Source of the DNA: DATKBT01 sp035546295
GTDB lineage: Bacteria; Acidobacteriota; Thermoanaerobaculia; Multivoradales; Multivoraceae
Assembly: GCA_035546295.1 (NCBI GenBank)
Contig: DATKBT010000131.1
Location: 42,988 to 106,987, forward strand
DNA length: 64,000 nucleotides
Direction of reading: 5' to 3'
This document shows positions 1-10,075 of the stretch, in pieces (position 1 is the stretch's first letter; every line of letters begins with the position of its first letter). Below the pieces are notes generated by a model. It saw only the letters and a program-made list of their open reading frames with translations, had not been told where the DNA came from and did no database searches. The position numbers were made by a program, and so were the translations under genes.

Positions 1-182
1 GCCGCGTCGTCGCGGGGCTCGCATGAGCCGAGCGAGACGGTGAGCGCGAGGTCCAGCGCGGTGCGCGCCGCAGGTCGGTCGAGACGGGACGCAGGGAGCA
101 CCGGCGAAGCATAGCCCGGCCGAAGCGGCGCCGATCCTCCGCCGCTGCGCCCGGCGGCCCCGACGCGCCTCGACGGGCCCCG

Positions 183-216
183 ACGCCTCGGCGGCGCCCG
201 CGCGCCGCCGAGGCGT
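183..216 (-). terminator. Perfect hairpin downstream of the amidase gene
   Basis: A perfect 15-bp inverted repeat (183-197 with 202-216) around a 4-nt loop lies 15 bp past the amidase stop codon. No T-run follows on the minus strand, so it may stabilise the 3' end or act as an atypical terminator rather than a classical rho-independent one. The first 180 bases of the window hold no gene I can support. Confidence 0.6.
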
Positions 217-231
217 GTCTCGTTCAGCAGC

Positions 232-2067
232 TTACAGCGAGTGGAAGGGCACCCGAGCCAGGGACCGCATCGCGGCCAGGCGATCCGACAGCCGGAGCGT
301 GGCGCTACGGCGCTCGCGGATCGTCGTGCGCGGACGATCGAGCTCGCTGATCGGCAGCGGCAGGCTGTCGATGAAGGTCGGCGGCCGCCTCACCGGGTTG
401 GCGTTCTCGAAGCCGCTGCACATCGTGATGAGCTGGGGCTCGCTCCAGGCGGTGCCCATGAAGCTGATCCCCACCGGTAGGCCGAAGGAGAAGCCGGCGG
501 GCATGGTGATCAGGGGATAGCCGGCGACTGCCGCGAACGAGGAGCTGCCTCCGAGGAAGGCGTCGCCGTTGACCAGATCGATCGGCCAGGCCGGGGAGTT
601 GGTCGGCGCCACCAGGGCGTCGAGACCGTTCTGCTGGAGCGCGGCATCGATCCCCTCCGGCCCCGCCAGGCGCGGCCCGCGCTCGAGCGCCTCAAGGTAC
701 TCCTGCTCGCTGAAGATCTCCTGCTCCGCCAGCTCGAACCACTCCTGACCGAAGAACTGGAGCTCTCGGTCGGCGTTGGCGACGTTGAACTCGATCACGT
801 CCAGCATCGTCGACACCGGCACGCCGGTGCGGGTGGCCAGGTAGGCGTTGAGGTCGCGCTTGAACTCGTAGATCAGGACGATGATCTCCGAGCTGTCGTT
901 GGCGAACTCGTTGAACGAGGGGATGTCGACCGGGTCGACGAGCACCGCGCCGGCGTCCGACATCGCCGCCAGCGCCTGTTCGAAGACCTCGTCGGTCTCG
1001 GCGCTGAAGCCGGTGAGCTGGCGCAGCACGCCGATGCGCTTGCCGGCGAGCCCGCCAGGGTCGAGGAACTGGGTGTAGTCGGTGAAGGATCGGCCCTCCG
1101 ACGCCTGCGTCGCCGGGTCGCGGGGGTCGACGCCCGTGAGCGCGCCGAGCACCGCCGCGGCGTCGCCAATGGTGCGCCCGAGCGGCCCCACCGTATCCTG
1201 GGTGGCCGCGATCGGGACCACCCCGGCGCGGCTGGTGAGGCCGACCGTCGGCTTGATGCCGACGACGCCGTTGGCGGAGGCGGGGCAGACGATCGAGCCG
1301 TCGGTCTCCGTGCCCAGCGCCGCGCCGCAGAGGCTCGCGGCGACCGCGGCCCCGGATCCCGAGCTCGAGCCGCACGGGTTGCGGTCGAGGACGTACGGGT
1401 TGCGGCATTGGCCGCCGCGCGCGCTCCAGCCGCTCGACGAGTTGAAGCCACGGAAGTTGGCCCATTCGCTGAGTGTGGCCTTGCCCAGGATCACCGCGCC
1501 GGCGGCGCGCAGCTTCGCGGCGACGGTCGCGTCCTGGAGCGCCGGCGCTCCCACCAGCGCCAGCGAGCCGGCGGTGGTCAGCATCTGGTCGCCGGTGTCG
1601 ATGTTGTCCTTGAGGACGATCGGGATGCCGTGCAGCGGCCCGCGGTCGATGCCGTTGCGCAGCTCGTCGTCGAGCGTGTCCGCGAGGTCGAAGGCATCGG
1701 GGTTGAGCTCGATGATCGAGTTGACGCCACCCTCGCCGGTGTCGAGCGTCTCGATCCGGCGGAGGTAACGGTTGACGAGACCCCGGACCCGGAGCCGATT
1801 CATGCGTAGGAGCTCGCCGAGCTCGGCGATCGTCGCCTCCTCCAGCTCCAAGAACGGTGCCACCGGCCGAGAGGTGCGCCGCCCCGGCGGAGGGGCGGCG
1901 GCGCCCATCGACGCGCCCAGTCCGGCGGCGGCGCCGAGCTGCAGGACCGACCGCCGGCTCACTTGCTGCGGTCGCTTGGCCACGTGCTCACCCGATTCGG
2001 GCCGGGAGGCAACCTCCCGAGAATGGCCGATCTTTGGACGGGTTTCGTCGTCGTGATGCCCGGTCAT
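232..2067 (-). CDS. Tat-exported amidase (amidase signature family)
   Basis: Hydrolyses a carbon-nitrogen amide bond; the substrate cannot be read from sequence. The 611-aa product has the amidase-signature triad: Lys153 in VLKDN, the cis-Ser in the GSSSGSG loop (about 234-238) and the nucleophile Ser258 in TDGSIV. The N-terminus has a twin-arginine signal (SRRSVLQLG, about residues 37-45) followed by an Ala/Gly-rich hydrophobic stretch, so export to the periplasm is likely. I chose the ATG at 2067 because GGAGG lies 8 nt upstream; the frame stays open upstream to 2532 but that part lacks family similarity. It is a single gene with a hairpin at its 3' end. Secreted members include peptide and aryl-acyl amidases. 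Confidence 0.93.
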   Translation of the reverse strand: MTGHHDDETRPKIGHSREVASRPESGEHVAKRPQQVSRRSVLQLGAAAGLGASMGAAAPPPGRRTSRPVAPFLELEEATIAELGELLRMNRLRVRGLVNRYLRRIETLDTGEGGVNSIIELNPDAFDLADTLDDELRNGIDRGPLHGIPIVLKDNIDTGDQMLTTAGSLALVGAPALQDATVAAKLRAAGAVILGKATLSEWANFRGFNSSSGWSARGGQCRNPYVLDRNPCGSSSGSGAAVAASLCGAALGTETDGSIVCPASANGVVGIKPTVGLTSRAGVVPIAATQDTVGPLGRTIGDAAAVLGALTGVDPRDPATQASEGRSFTDYTQFLDPGGLAGKRIGVLRQLTGFSAETDEVFEQALAAMSDAGAVLVDPVDIPSFNEFANDSSEIIVLIYEFKRDLNAYLATRTGVPVSTMLDVIEFNVANADRELQFFGQEWFELAEQEIFSEQEYLEALERGPRLAGPEGIDAALQQNGLDALVAPTNSPAWPIDLVNGDAFLGGSSSFAAVAGYPLITMPAGFSFGLPVGISFMGTAWSEPQLITMCSGFENANPVRRPPTFIDSLPLPISELDRPRTTIRERRSATLRLSDRLAAMRSLARVPFHSL

Positions 2068-2591
2068 GGTCGTAACCTCCATTCGGTTCCGGTCTCGCTG
2101 CTCTTCGAAATCTCCAGAGAGAGAAGGCGACGGGCGGTCCGTGCAGCTGCTTTCCACTCGCCGGGCATGGGTTCGCTTGCGGGAGGTTTCATGGATTTCA
2201 GGCGAATCTCCATTGTAGTGCCTGGCGATCTCCAGCGCTTGGCGATCTGCAGGCCTGGCGATCTGCGAGCGACTGGCGGCGCCGGTCGGCGGGCACGTGC
2301 CTCGGCGGGCGCGGCGGCTCCCGCAGCAGCGGCCCGGCATTCCGGTCGGGAGTAGGATCTTGGTTCCGCGCCTTCCCAGACGGCGCTTCTGCATCGAGAG
2401 ATCGCACGGCAGCGGGATCTCTCGGCGCCGCTCGGGGAGGGACCCAGAGCCGAGAGCGGAGAGGCTCCACGAAGAGGACTGGCAGGTCCGGACACCAGCC
2501 CCGAAGGATTCGAGCCTCGTTCTCCGGCCCATCCCCGGCGAAGAACCACCGGCTGTCCGATGATCCGGACAGGTTTCTGGCCAGACTCACG
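2068..2591. other. Intergenic region between amidase and C39-like gene
   Basis: A 524-bp divergent gap that should contain promoters for both flanking genes. The only structure I see is three near-copies of TGGCGATCT between about 2222 and 2266. A TACAAT hexamer on the minus strand near 2213 could be a -10 box for the amidase. Open frames here are shadows with no recognisable protein. Confidence 0.4.
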
Positions 2592-3302
2592 ATGCGCGAC
2601 CTCGACACCCTGATGATCGCCACCCAGCCCGACGAGTCGAGCTGCGGGCCGACCTGCCTGCAGGCGGTCTACGGCTTCTACGGCGACGCGCTCGCGCTCG
2701 ATCGCGTGATCACGGAGGTCGAGATGCTCGAGGAGGGGGGTACGCTCGGCGCTCTCCTGGGGCAGCACGCGCGCCAGCGGGGCTTCGCCGCCTCGCTGCG
2801 GCCCTACAACCTGCAGGTCTTCGATCCGACCTGGGCCGGTCTCTCGCAGGACGCGCTCGCGGCCAAGCTCCGGGCACAGGCCGAGGTCAAACGCGAGCCG
2901 AAGCTGCTGCGCGCGATCCAGGCCTACCTCGGCTTCCTCGAGCTCGGGGGCCGGATCGTGCTCGAGCCGCTGACCCGACGCCTGCTCCGCCGCTTCCTGC
3001 GCGCCGGCACGCCCGTGATCGCGGGTCTGAGCGCGACGTATCTGTACCAATCCTCGCGCGAGCTCGGTCTCGAGGACGACGACGTGGCGGGCGTGCCCAC
3101 CGGTCACTTCGTGGTGCTTTGCGGCTACGACCAGGAGAAGCGTCGGGCGGCCGTTGCCGATCCCTATGGCCCCGACCGGCTGGCCCGCGCGTCGCGCTAC
3201 TGGATCGACATCGACCGGCTGGTCGGCGCGATCCTGCTCGGTGTGCTGACCTACGACGCCAACCTGCTGGTCCTCGAGCCGCTGGGCGGGGCTGCGGCTT
3301 AG
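2592..3302 (+). CDS. Peptidase C39-like (papain-fold) protein
   Basis: A 236-aa cytoplasmic protein of the C39-like cysteine peptidase type. The nucleophile motif is QPDESSCGPTCL near the N-terminus (Cys about 18), the His is in TGHFVVLCGYD, and an Asp follows in VADPYG, in the order expected for C39 peptidases. There is no ABC transporter part and no signal peptide, so it is a free-standing domain. It converges on the minus-strand KamA/ATP-grasp operon. C39-like proteins are known neighbours of ATP-grasp amide ligases and GNAT enzymes (family knowledge), so a role in trimming or transferring the cluster's peptide product is plausible but inferred. The ATG at 2592 has no clear Shine-Dalgarno sequence. 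Confidence 0.85.
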   Translation: MRDLDTLMIATQPDESSCGPTCLQAVYGFYGDALALDRVITEVEMLEEGGTLGALLGQHARQRGFAASLRPYNLQVFDPTWAGLSQDALAAKLRAQAEVKREPKLLRAIQAYLGFLELGGRIVLEPLTRRLLRRFLRAGTPVIAGLSATYLYQSSRELGLEDDDVAGVPTGHFVVLCGYDQEKRRAAVADPYGPDRLARASRYWIDIDRLVGAILLGVLTYDANLLVLEPLGGAAA

Positions 3303-3497
3303 CGGGCGAGCCGGTGAGCGGTCGGAACAGCTGTCGAGCTCCGCCCGGGGGTCCGGCGGTCCTGCGAGGGAGCGATCGCCGGGGCGCGGAGATCCCCGAC
3401 CGCGCAGCCGTCACAGGCTCAGGCTGCACTGGGGTTGCGAGCGCGCGCAGCGAGCCCGGAACCTCTGTCGAGCTGCGCTCGACGGAGGTGGCTTTGG

Positions 3498-4160
3498 CTA
3501 CTCCGGGCGGTAGAGCCCGGCGGGATCGGAGCCCAGCATCACGGCCTCGAGCACGGCAGGGCTGGTGAGCGAGAGCTCGCGTTCCTGACGCCGATCGAGC
3601 AGCCGGTAGTGGCGGATCTGTTCCAGGCGCTCCTCGATCGCATCGAGCGGCTCCTCGTCGACCATCCAGCCCTCGGCGTCGAAGCCGCGCAGGTCGAGCG
3701 TCACCGAGTACTCGCGCAGGGTCTTCTGGCGCGCCGTGTTCACGTAGAGCTCGAAGTAGGAGAGAGCGAGCTCACGCAACGACCGGTAGATCGGCTCGCG
3801 GAAGCGCAGGGTCGTGCAGTTCGACTTGCCGAGCGCTCCCCAGTGTCCACGGTGACGGAAGACGGCGAGCACATGGTCGTCGTCGTTGGTCGCGCGCAGA
3901 TCGACCAGCAGCGGGGGGTGTCCGAACCGGCGCAGGGCCGCGGCCGCGAACAACGCGCCGCCGAAGCAGTGGGCGCGACGCGTGCGCAGGGTCACCCGCG
4001 GCGAGCGGGCGCCCGGCTCGGGGTCGTAGGCGAGACCGTCGAGGAAGTCCTGCGCGTCGGTGAGCGAGCGGAAGGAGTCGAACACCCGGCGCTCGCTCTC
4101 GGTGAAGATTGCGAAGGGGTCGACGCGAGGCCGTCGGGATCGGCCAGCCGCCGTCCTCAC
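3498..4160 (-). CDS. Transglutaminase-like domain protein
   Basis: A 220-aa protein, last gene of the KamA operon. The central part has a Cys in RAHCFGGALFAAAALRR, a His in DDDHVLAVF and a following polar position in GKSNC, matching the Cys-His-Asp order of the transglutaminase-like papain fold. The GTG start at 4160 overlaps the TGA of the upstream GNAT gene (GTGA), implying translational coupling. Such domains act as peptidases, amidases or acyl-transfer enzymes, so hydrolysis or transfer of an amide-linked product is possible. No signal peptide. The fold assignment is by motif only and the acidic member of the triad is uncertain. Confidence 0.75.
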   Translation of the reverse strand: MRTAAGRSRRPRVDPFAIFTESERRVFDSFRSLTDAQDFLDGLAYDPEPGARSPRVTLRTRRAHCFGGALFAAAALRRFGHPPLLVDLRATNDDDHVLAVFRHRGHWGALGKSNCTTLRFREPIYRSLRELALSYFELYVNTARQKTLREYSVTLDLRGFDAEGWMVDEEPLDAIEERLEQIRHYRLLDRRQERELSLTSPAVLEAVMLGSDPAGLYRPE

Positions 4161-4686
4161 GGCGACCAGGGAGGCGAGGAGTCGCGGCCCTCGCCGGCAG
4201 GGAGTCGTCGGGAGTAGACCACCTTGTCGTCGCCCTCGGCGTAGAAGTCGGTCAGGCGGGCCGCGACCCCGTAGCCGCAGCTCTCGTAGAAGGCGCGGGT
4301 CGGAGCATAGTCGGGGCGTCCCGAGGTGTCGACGAAGACACGCCGGCCCCCGGCCGCCGTGATCCGCCGCTCGCTCTCCGCCAGCAGGGCGCGTCCGAGC
4401 CCGCGCCCCTGGCGCTTCGGCGCGACCGCGATCCAGTACAGATCCCAGCTCCCGAGGGTGAGCGGGATCTCGCCGAAGCACGAGTAGCCGAGCAGACGCG
4501 AGCTCTCGGGATCGTCGGCGAACAGCAGGTGGTAGCCGCTGTCGGGACCGCGCGCCTGGCGCTCCTCGATCAGCTCGACGCCGATCGCGATCTCGTCGGT
4601 GCGGAAGAAGCCGGTCGCGGTGAGCAGGTCGTGGACGCGTGCCGGATCGGCGGGTCCGGGGCGCGAGCGGAACGGCGGAGAATCGC

Positions 4687-4690
<4 letters not shown>
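4157..4690 (-). CDS. GNAT family N-acetyltransferase
   Basis: A 177-aa acetyl-CoA-dependent N-acetyltransferase. Motif A is clear (WIAVAPKRQGRGLGRALL, with the QGRGLG pyrophosphate-binding loop, about residues 88-106) and the family's late AFYESCGY motif follows. The ATG overlaps the stop of the deacetylase fusion (ATGA) and the stop overlaps the start of the transglutaminase-like gene (GTGA). It is the second acetyltransferase domain in the operon. Given KamA upstream, beta-lysine or a beta-lysyl conjugate is a reasonable acceptor, by analogy with the AblA/AblB pathway that makes N-epsilon-acetyl-beta-lysine; this is inference. Confidence 0.93.
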
Positions 4691-6444
<1,754 letters not shown>

Positions 6445-6490
6445 CGTGGATAGCCTCGAGGCCCGACCGCGGCTCGACGGCTCGTTGCGG

Positions 6491-7546
6491 TCAGCAGCCG
6501 CGAGCGGATCGTGGCGACGCCAGGGCGACGTCTCGCGAGCGGGCGTCGCCGCCGATCGCGTCGGCGCAGATCCGCCAGATCGCCCGATCGAAATCGACTC
6601 CGGCGCGCTCGAGCGCCGCCCGGAACCCGGCGTCGGGAGCCAGGCAGGGATTGGCGTTGACCTCGAGGACCCAGGGGCGCCCGGCGTCGTCGACCCGGAA
6701 GTCGACGCGCGCCCAGCCGCGCAGGCCGAGCGTAGCCCAACAGCGGCGAGCGATCTCACAGAGCAGGTCGAGGAGCGGCTGGTCGCCGGGCGGGAAGTCG
6801 AAGCGGCGTGGGGTGTGCAGCGCCTCGAACGAGGCCTCCTCCCACTTGGCGGAGTAGCCGACGATGCGCGGTTTGCCGGCGGGATAGCCGACGAAGTCGA
6901 TCTCGGCGGGAGGCAGCACGTCGACGTCGCCTTCGAATCCCCCTTCGCCCTCGGCCGCGAGCAGGGAGAGGTTGAGCTCGCGCCCGTCGACGAAGGGCTC
7001 CGCCAGCAGCTCGCCGCCGAGGCGCTCCGACAGCTGCGCCATGGCCTCCCGCACGCGAGTCCCGGGCCCGAGGATCGCGTCGTCGGCCAGACCCCGAGAG
7101 CCGTGCTCCCACACCGACTTGACGATCCACCGCTCGTCCGGCGGGACGCTTCCGCCGGCGCGGCCGGGCCAGCGCGCCACGGTCGGCAGGACGGGGACGC
7201 CGGCGGACGCCAGCTCCTCCTTCGCCCTCGCCTTGTCGCTGCTGCGCAGGAGGGTCGAGCTGGAAGATCCCGTGAACGCGATCCCCCTCGCCTCGAGCAG
7301 CGCTGGGACGACGTGGATCAGCCGATCCGCTCCACCGAGGCTCTCGACCAGGTTGAAAACCAGGTCGGGGCCCCGGGAGGCGAGCTCCCGGTCGATCTGC
7401 GCGAGGTCGAGCGTGCAGGCGAGCGCATCGCTGTCGTGGCCGAGCCGGCGGAGCGCGCCGGCGACCGCAGCCGCCTGGTCGAGCACGTCGCGCTCGAGCG
7501 CCGAGGCCTCGGCGCCGACCTCGTTGTGGAGGATCAGGATGCGCAT
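6491..7546 (-). CDS. ATP-grasp ligase, D-Ala-D-Ala ligase type (second of pair)
   Basis: A 351-aa ATP-grasp enzyme expected to activate a carboxylate as acyl phosphate and join it to an amine. The N-terminal part (MRILILHNEV onward) resembles a D-Ala-D-Ala ligase N domain. The ATP-binding region includes SSSSTLLRSSDKARAKEELA and WIVKSVWEHGSRGL. The Mg-binding end is ARVDFRVDDAGRPWVLEVNANP, with the conserved Asp, Glu and Asn. It overlaps the upstream ATP-grasp gene by 13 bp. A true Ddl sits in cell-division clusters, so this copy beside KamA and GNAT genes more likely ligates a non-standard amino acid. Confidence 0.93.
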   Translation of the reverse strand: MRILILHNEVGAEASALERDVLDQAAAVAGALRRLGHDSDALACTLDLAQIDRELASRGPDLVFNLVESLGGADRLIHVVPALLEARGIAFTGSSSSTLLRSSDKARAKEELASAGVPVLPTVARWPGRAGGSVPPDERWIVKSVWEHGSRGLADDAILGPGTRVREAMAQLSERLGGELLAEPFVDGRELNLSLLAAEGEGGFEGDVDVLPPAEIDFVGYPAGKPRIVGYSAKWEEASFEALHTPRRFDFPPGDQPLLDLLCEIARRCWATLGLRGWARVDFRVDDAGRPWVLEVNANPCLAPDAGFRAALERAGVDFDRAIWRICADAIGGDARSRDVALASPRSARGC

Positions 7547-8598
7547 TCGACCGGGGCCGTCGAGCCGGCGCCGACCCGCTCGCGGGCGGAGTCGACGATT
7601 CGGCCGAGCAGCTCGCGGTAGGGCAGGCCCGCGAGCGTGCACAGGATCGGCAGGTCGGAGTGCTCGGGATGCAGCCCCGCGAGCGGATTGACCTCGAGGA
7701 ACTGGGGGCGCCCCTGCGCATCGCAGCGGAGGTCGACGCGACCGCCGTCGCGACATCCGAGCGCGCGCCAGGCGGACAGCGCGATCGCCTCCGCCTCCCT
7801 CACCACCGGATCGGCCGCCGGAGCCAGCGCATAGCGCACGAGCTCCTCGCACCGCTCCTTGTTGACGTAGGAGTAGACGCCCGCCTCTGCGGTTGTCAGC
7901 AGGTGGACTTCGAGGGTGCCGATCGCGCTCGCTGTGGGGCCGGTGCCCAGGATGCCGACGGTGAGCTCGCGCCCCGGACACAGCGTCTCGACCAGCACCG
8001 GCTGGCGGAAGCGCTCGAGCAGCTCCGCGCAGCGCGGCGCGAGGTCGCTCCGGCGCCGGACGATCGACGCGGCCGACACGCCCTTGCCGGTCCCCTCGGC
8101 CACCGGCTTGACGAACAGCGGCAGCGGCAGCACGACGCGACCAGCCTGCGCCACGTCCTCGACCACCTCGAAGTCCGGGGTCGGGATCCCGGCGCCGCGC
8201 ACCACGTGCTTGGCCATCCCCTTGTGCAGGGTGACCGCCAGCGTGAGCGGATCGGAGAAGGTGTAGGGGATGCGGTAGTGATCGAGCAGAGCCGGCACCA
8301 TCGCCTCGCGGCCCATGCCGAAGAGCCCCTCGCAGACGTTGAAGACGAGATCCCAGCGCCGGCCGGCGAGCAACGCGATGGCGAGATCTTCCACGTGGCC
8401 GATCCGCTCGGTGCGGTGGCCGAGGGCGAGGAGGGTCTCGTCGAGGGCGTCGATGGTGCCGATCTGGTCGAGCTCGGCGGTCTCCTCCTCGGAGAACCCG
8501 CGGGCCAGGTACTCGCTCCTCAGGTCGAAGGTCAGGCCGACGAGAAGCGGAGCGCCGCCGTCGCGTTGCGACGGCGGCGTGGCGCTGGCACGCGTCAT
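7534..8598 (-). CDS. ATP-grasp ligase, D-Ala-D-Ala ligase type (first of pair)
   Basis: A 354-aa ATP-grasp protein. Landmarks are VGLTFDLRSEYL (N domain), LVFNVCEGLFGMGREAMVP (substrate-side motif), LPLFVKPVAEGTGKGV (ATP-binding Lys and Gly-rich loop), VETLCPGRELTVGILG, and GRVDLRCDAQGRPQFLEVNP (Mg ligands). It differs clearly from its neighbour, so the pair probably catalyses two distinct steps, for example successive couplings. It starts 1 bp past the kamA stop codon and overlaps the next ATP-grasp gene, so all are translated from one message. The real substrate is unknown. Confidence 0.93.
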   Translation of the reverse strand: MTRASATPPSQRDGGAPLLVGLTFDLRSEYLARGFSEEETAELDQIGTIDALDETLLALGHRTERIGHVEDLAIALLAGRRWDLVFNVCEGLFGMGREAMVPALLDHYRIPYTFSDPLTLAVTLHKGMAKHVVRGAGIPTPDFEVVEDVAQAGRVVLPLPLFVKPVAEGTGKGVSAASIVRRRSDLAPRCAELLERFRQPVLVETLCPGRELTVGILGTGPTASAIGTLEVHLLTTAEAGVYSYVNKERCEELVRYALAPAADPVVREAEAIALSAWRALGCRDGGRVDLRCDAQGRPQFLEVNPLAGLHPEHSDLPILCTLAGLPYRELLGRIVDSARERVGAGSTAPVECAS

Positions 8599-8599
8599 T

Positions 8600-9970
8600 T
8601 CAGCCTCCGTGGACGACGCCGCTCTCAGCGAGCGGCGCCTCGACTCTCGCCAGCGAGAGCTCGGCCCCCGGCGGATCGGGGTAGCGGTAGACGCGGCCCT
8701 CGTAGTTGCGCAGCAGCAGGTCGTCGCCCTCGCGCCCCAACAGGTACCCGGGCTGCAGCGGGATCTTGCCGCCGCCGCCCGGGGCGTCGATCACGAAGGT
8801 CGGCACCGCGTAGCCGGTGGTGTGGCCGCGCAGGCCCTCGATGATCTCGAGCCCCTTGCTCACCGGAGTGCGGAAGTGTCCGGAGCCCGAGATCGGATCA
8901 CACTGGTAGAGATAGTACGGGCGCACGCGCATGCGCAGCAGGTGGTGGACCAGCTCCTTCATCGTCTCGACGCTGTCGTTGACGCCGGCGCTGAGCACGG
9001 TCTGCGAGCCCAGCGGGATGCCGGCATCGGCGAGCCGCGCGCACGCCCGGTAGCTCTCCGGCGTGCACTCCGCCGGGTGCATGAAGTGGAGGCTCATCCA
9101 CAGCGGATGGTGGCGCTTGAGCATGCGCGCGAGCTGCGGCGTGATGCGCTGCGGCAGGACCGCCGGCATCTTGGTGCCGATGCGCAGGAACTCGACGTGC
9201 GGGATGGCTCGCAGCTGCCCGAGGATCCAGTCGAGCTTGTCGTCAGCCAGCGCCAGCGGGTCGCCGCCCGAGATCAGCACGTCGCGGATCTGCGGAGTGT
9301 TGCGGATGTAGTCGATGGCGACCTGGAGACGCTGCTGGTTGGGCGTGATCTCGCCGTGGCCGACCACGCGCGAGCGCGTGCAATAGCGGCAGTAGGTCGA
9401 GCAGAAATCGAGCGCCAGGAACAGCACGCGATCCGGGTAACGGTGCACGAGCCCGGGCACCGGCATGTGGCTGTCCTCGCCGAGCGGGTCGTCGGCCTCG
9501 CCGGGGAAGCGGCGCAGCTCGTCGGCACGAGGCACGATCGTCTTGCGCACGCCGTCGTCGGGGTCGTCGCGCTCGACCAGGCTCAGGTAGTACGGCGTCA
9601 CGCCGGCCGGCAGCATCGCGCCGCCGCGCACGAACGCCTCCCGCTCGCTCTCGGTGAGGTCGAGGAAGCGCTCGAATTCGGCGAGCGTCCGGATGCGGTG
9701 TCGAGACTGCCAGCGCCAGTCGTTCCAGTCGCGCTCGGTGGCTTTCGGAAAGTGCTCGCGACGGAAGGCGCGCGAGCGGGGTGAGCCGTTGGCGTGAGTT
9801 GCGTGCGGTGCGAGGCTACGGGTCGGTGGCAGGGGAATGTTGACGGTCACCGAGCCGGCCGCAGCGCTGGAGTGGGTACCTCCAGGGTCGGAGTCGTCGA
9901 CCCCTGGATTCTGCTCCTCTCTCGCGGTTGTGAGCCCGGGCACCGTCTTTCGGACGGGCTGGTTGGTCAT
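8600..9970 (-). CDS. kamA: Lysine 2,3-aminomutase (KamA family radical SAM enzyme)
   Basis: A 456-aa radical-SAM, PLP-dependent mutase converting L-lysine to beta-lysine. The CxxxCxxC [4Fe-4S] motif is Cys190, Cys194, Cys197. The PLP lysine is Lys402 in DAPGGGGKIP. Asp358 (QCDPIS) and Asp395 lie 44 and 7 residues before Lys402, exactly as Asp293 and Asp330 precede Lys337 in the clostridial enzyme, where they bind the lysine epsilon-amino group; glutamate 2,3-aminomutases replace them. Lysine is therefore the likely substrate. The first 65 residues are non-conserved. The ATG has AGGAG 10 nt upstream. It heads the operon behind its own promoter, with a palindrome and two leader hairpins. EpmB, the relative acting on EF-P, is usually shorter. 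Confidence 0.93.
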   Translation of the reverse strand: MTNQPVRKTVPGLTTAREEQNPGVDDSDPGGTHSSAAAGSVTVNIPLPPTRSLAPHATHANGSPRSRAFRREHFPKATERDWNDWRWQSRHRIRTLAEFERFLDLTESEREAFVRGGAMLPAGVTPYYLSLVERDDPDDGVRKTIVPRADELRRFPGEADDPLGEDSHMPVPGLVHRYPDRVLFLALDFCSTYCRYCTRSRVVGHGEITPNQQRLQVAIDYIRNTPQIRDVLISGGDPLALADDKLDWILGQLRAIPHVEFLRIGTKMPAVLPQRITPQLARMLKRHHPLWMSLHFMHPAECTPESYRACARLADAGIPLGSQTVLSAGVNDSVETMKELVHHLLRMRVRPYYLYQCDPISGSGHFRTPVSKGLEIIEGLRGHTTGYAVPTFVIDAPGGGGKIPLQPGYLLGREGDDLLLRNYEGRVYRYPDPPGAELSLARVEAPLAESGVVHGG

Positions 9971-9993
9971 TCTCTAGCGGCTCCTGGCTGCTC

Positions 9994-10030
9994 GCTGCCC
10001 AGAGGCAGCGAAGCCCCCAAAAGCGGGGGC
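9994..10030 (-). promoter_or_regulatory. Two stem-loops in the kamA leader
   Basis: On the minus strand the leader first forms a hairpin with a 6-bp stem (10025-10030 with 10013-10018) and then a second (10004-10009 with 9994-9999). The ribosome-binding site AGGAG and the start codon follow. The arrangement could be an attenuator or a leader that hides the RBS, but no T-run or leader peptide is visible. Confidence 0.45.
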
Positions 10031-10036
10031 GGCGAG

Positions 10037-10065
10037 ACAATAGGCATGTTCGGGCCCGAACGCAA
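10037..10065 (-). promoter_or_regulatory. Predicted promoter of the kamA operon
   Basis: On the minus strand TTGCGT (10060-10065) is separated by exactly 17 bp from TATTGT (10037-10042), and an A-tract lies just upstream of the -35 box like an UP element. Transcription would begin near 10030, at the leader hairpins. It starts right behind the MFS stop codon, so the biosynthetic genes can be expressed separately from the transporter. Confidence 0.55.
10048..10061. promoter_or_regulatory. 14-bp perfect palindrome in the kamA promoter spacer
   Basis: GTTCGGGCCCGAAC is a perfect palindrome sitting between the -35 and -10 boxes, a classical operator position for a repressor or a MerR-type activator. 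It could also add a hairpin at the 3' end of the MFS transcript. No regulator gene adjoins the cluster. Confidence 0.5.
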
Positions 10066-10075
10066 GCGTTTTTTC

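Noticed and set aside
1..180. Coding sequence at the start of the window
   Set aside because: No frame with family similarity or a ribosome-binding site; only a hairpin belonging to the amidase 3' end is supported.
7534..8598. Cell-wall D-Ala-D-Ala ligase (ddl)
   Set aside because: The family similarity is real, but two divergent copies in a KamA/GNAT/deacetylase operon away from mur or fts genes argue against the peptidoglycan role; kept as an ATP-grasp ligase of unknown substrate.
10048..10070. Possible plus-strand rho-independent terminator (hairpin followed by TTTTTT)
   Set aside because: No plus-strand gene ends here, and the inner hairpin has only a 2-nt loop. On the minus strand the same bases fit a promoter with an A-tract better.
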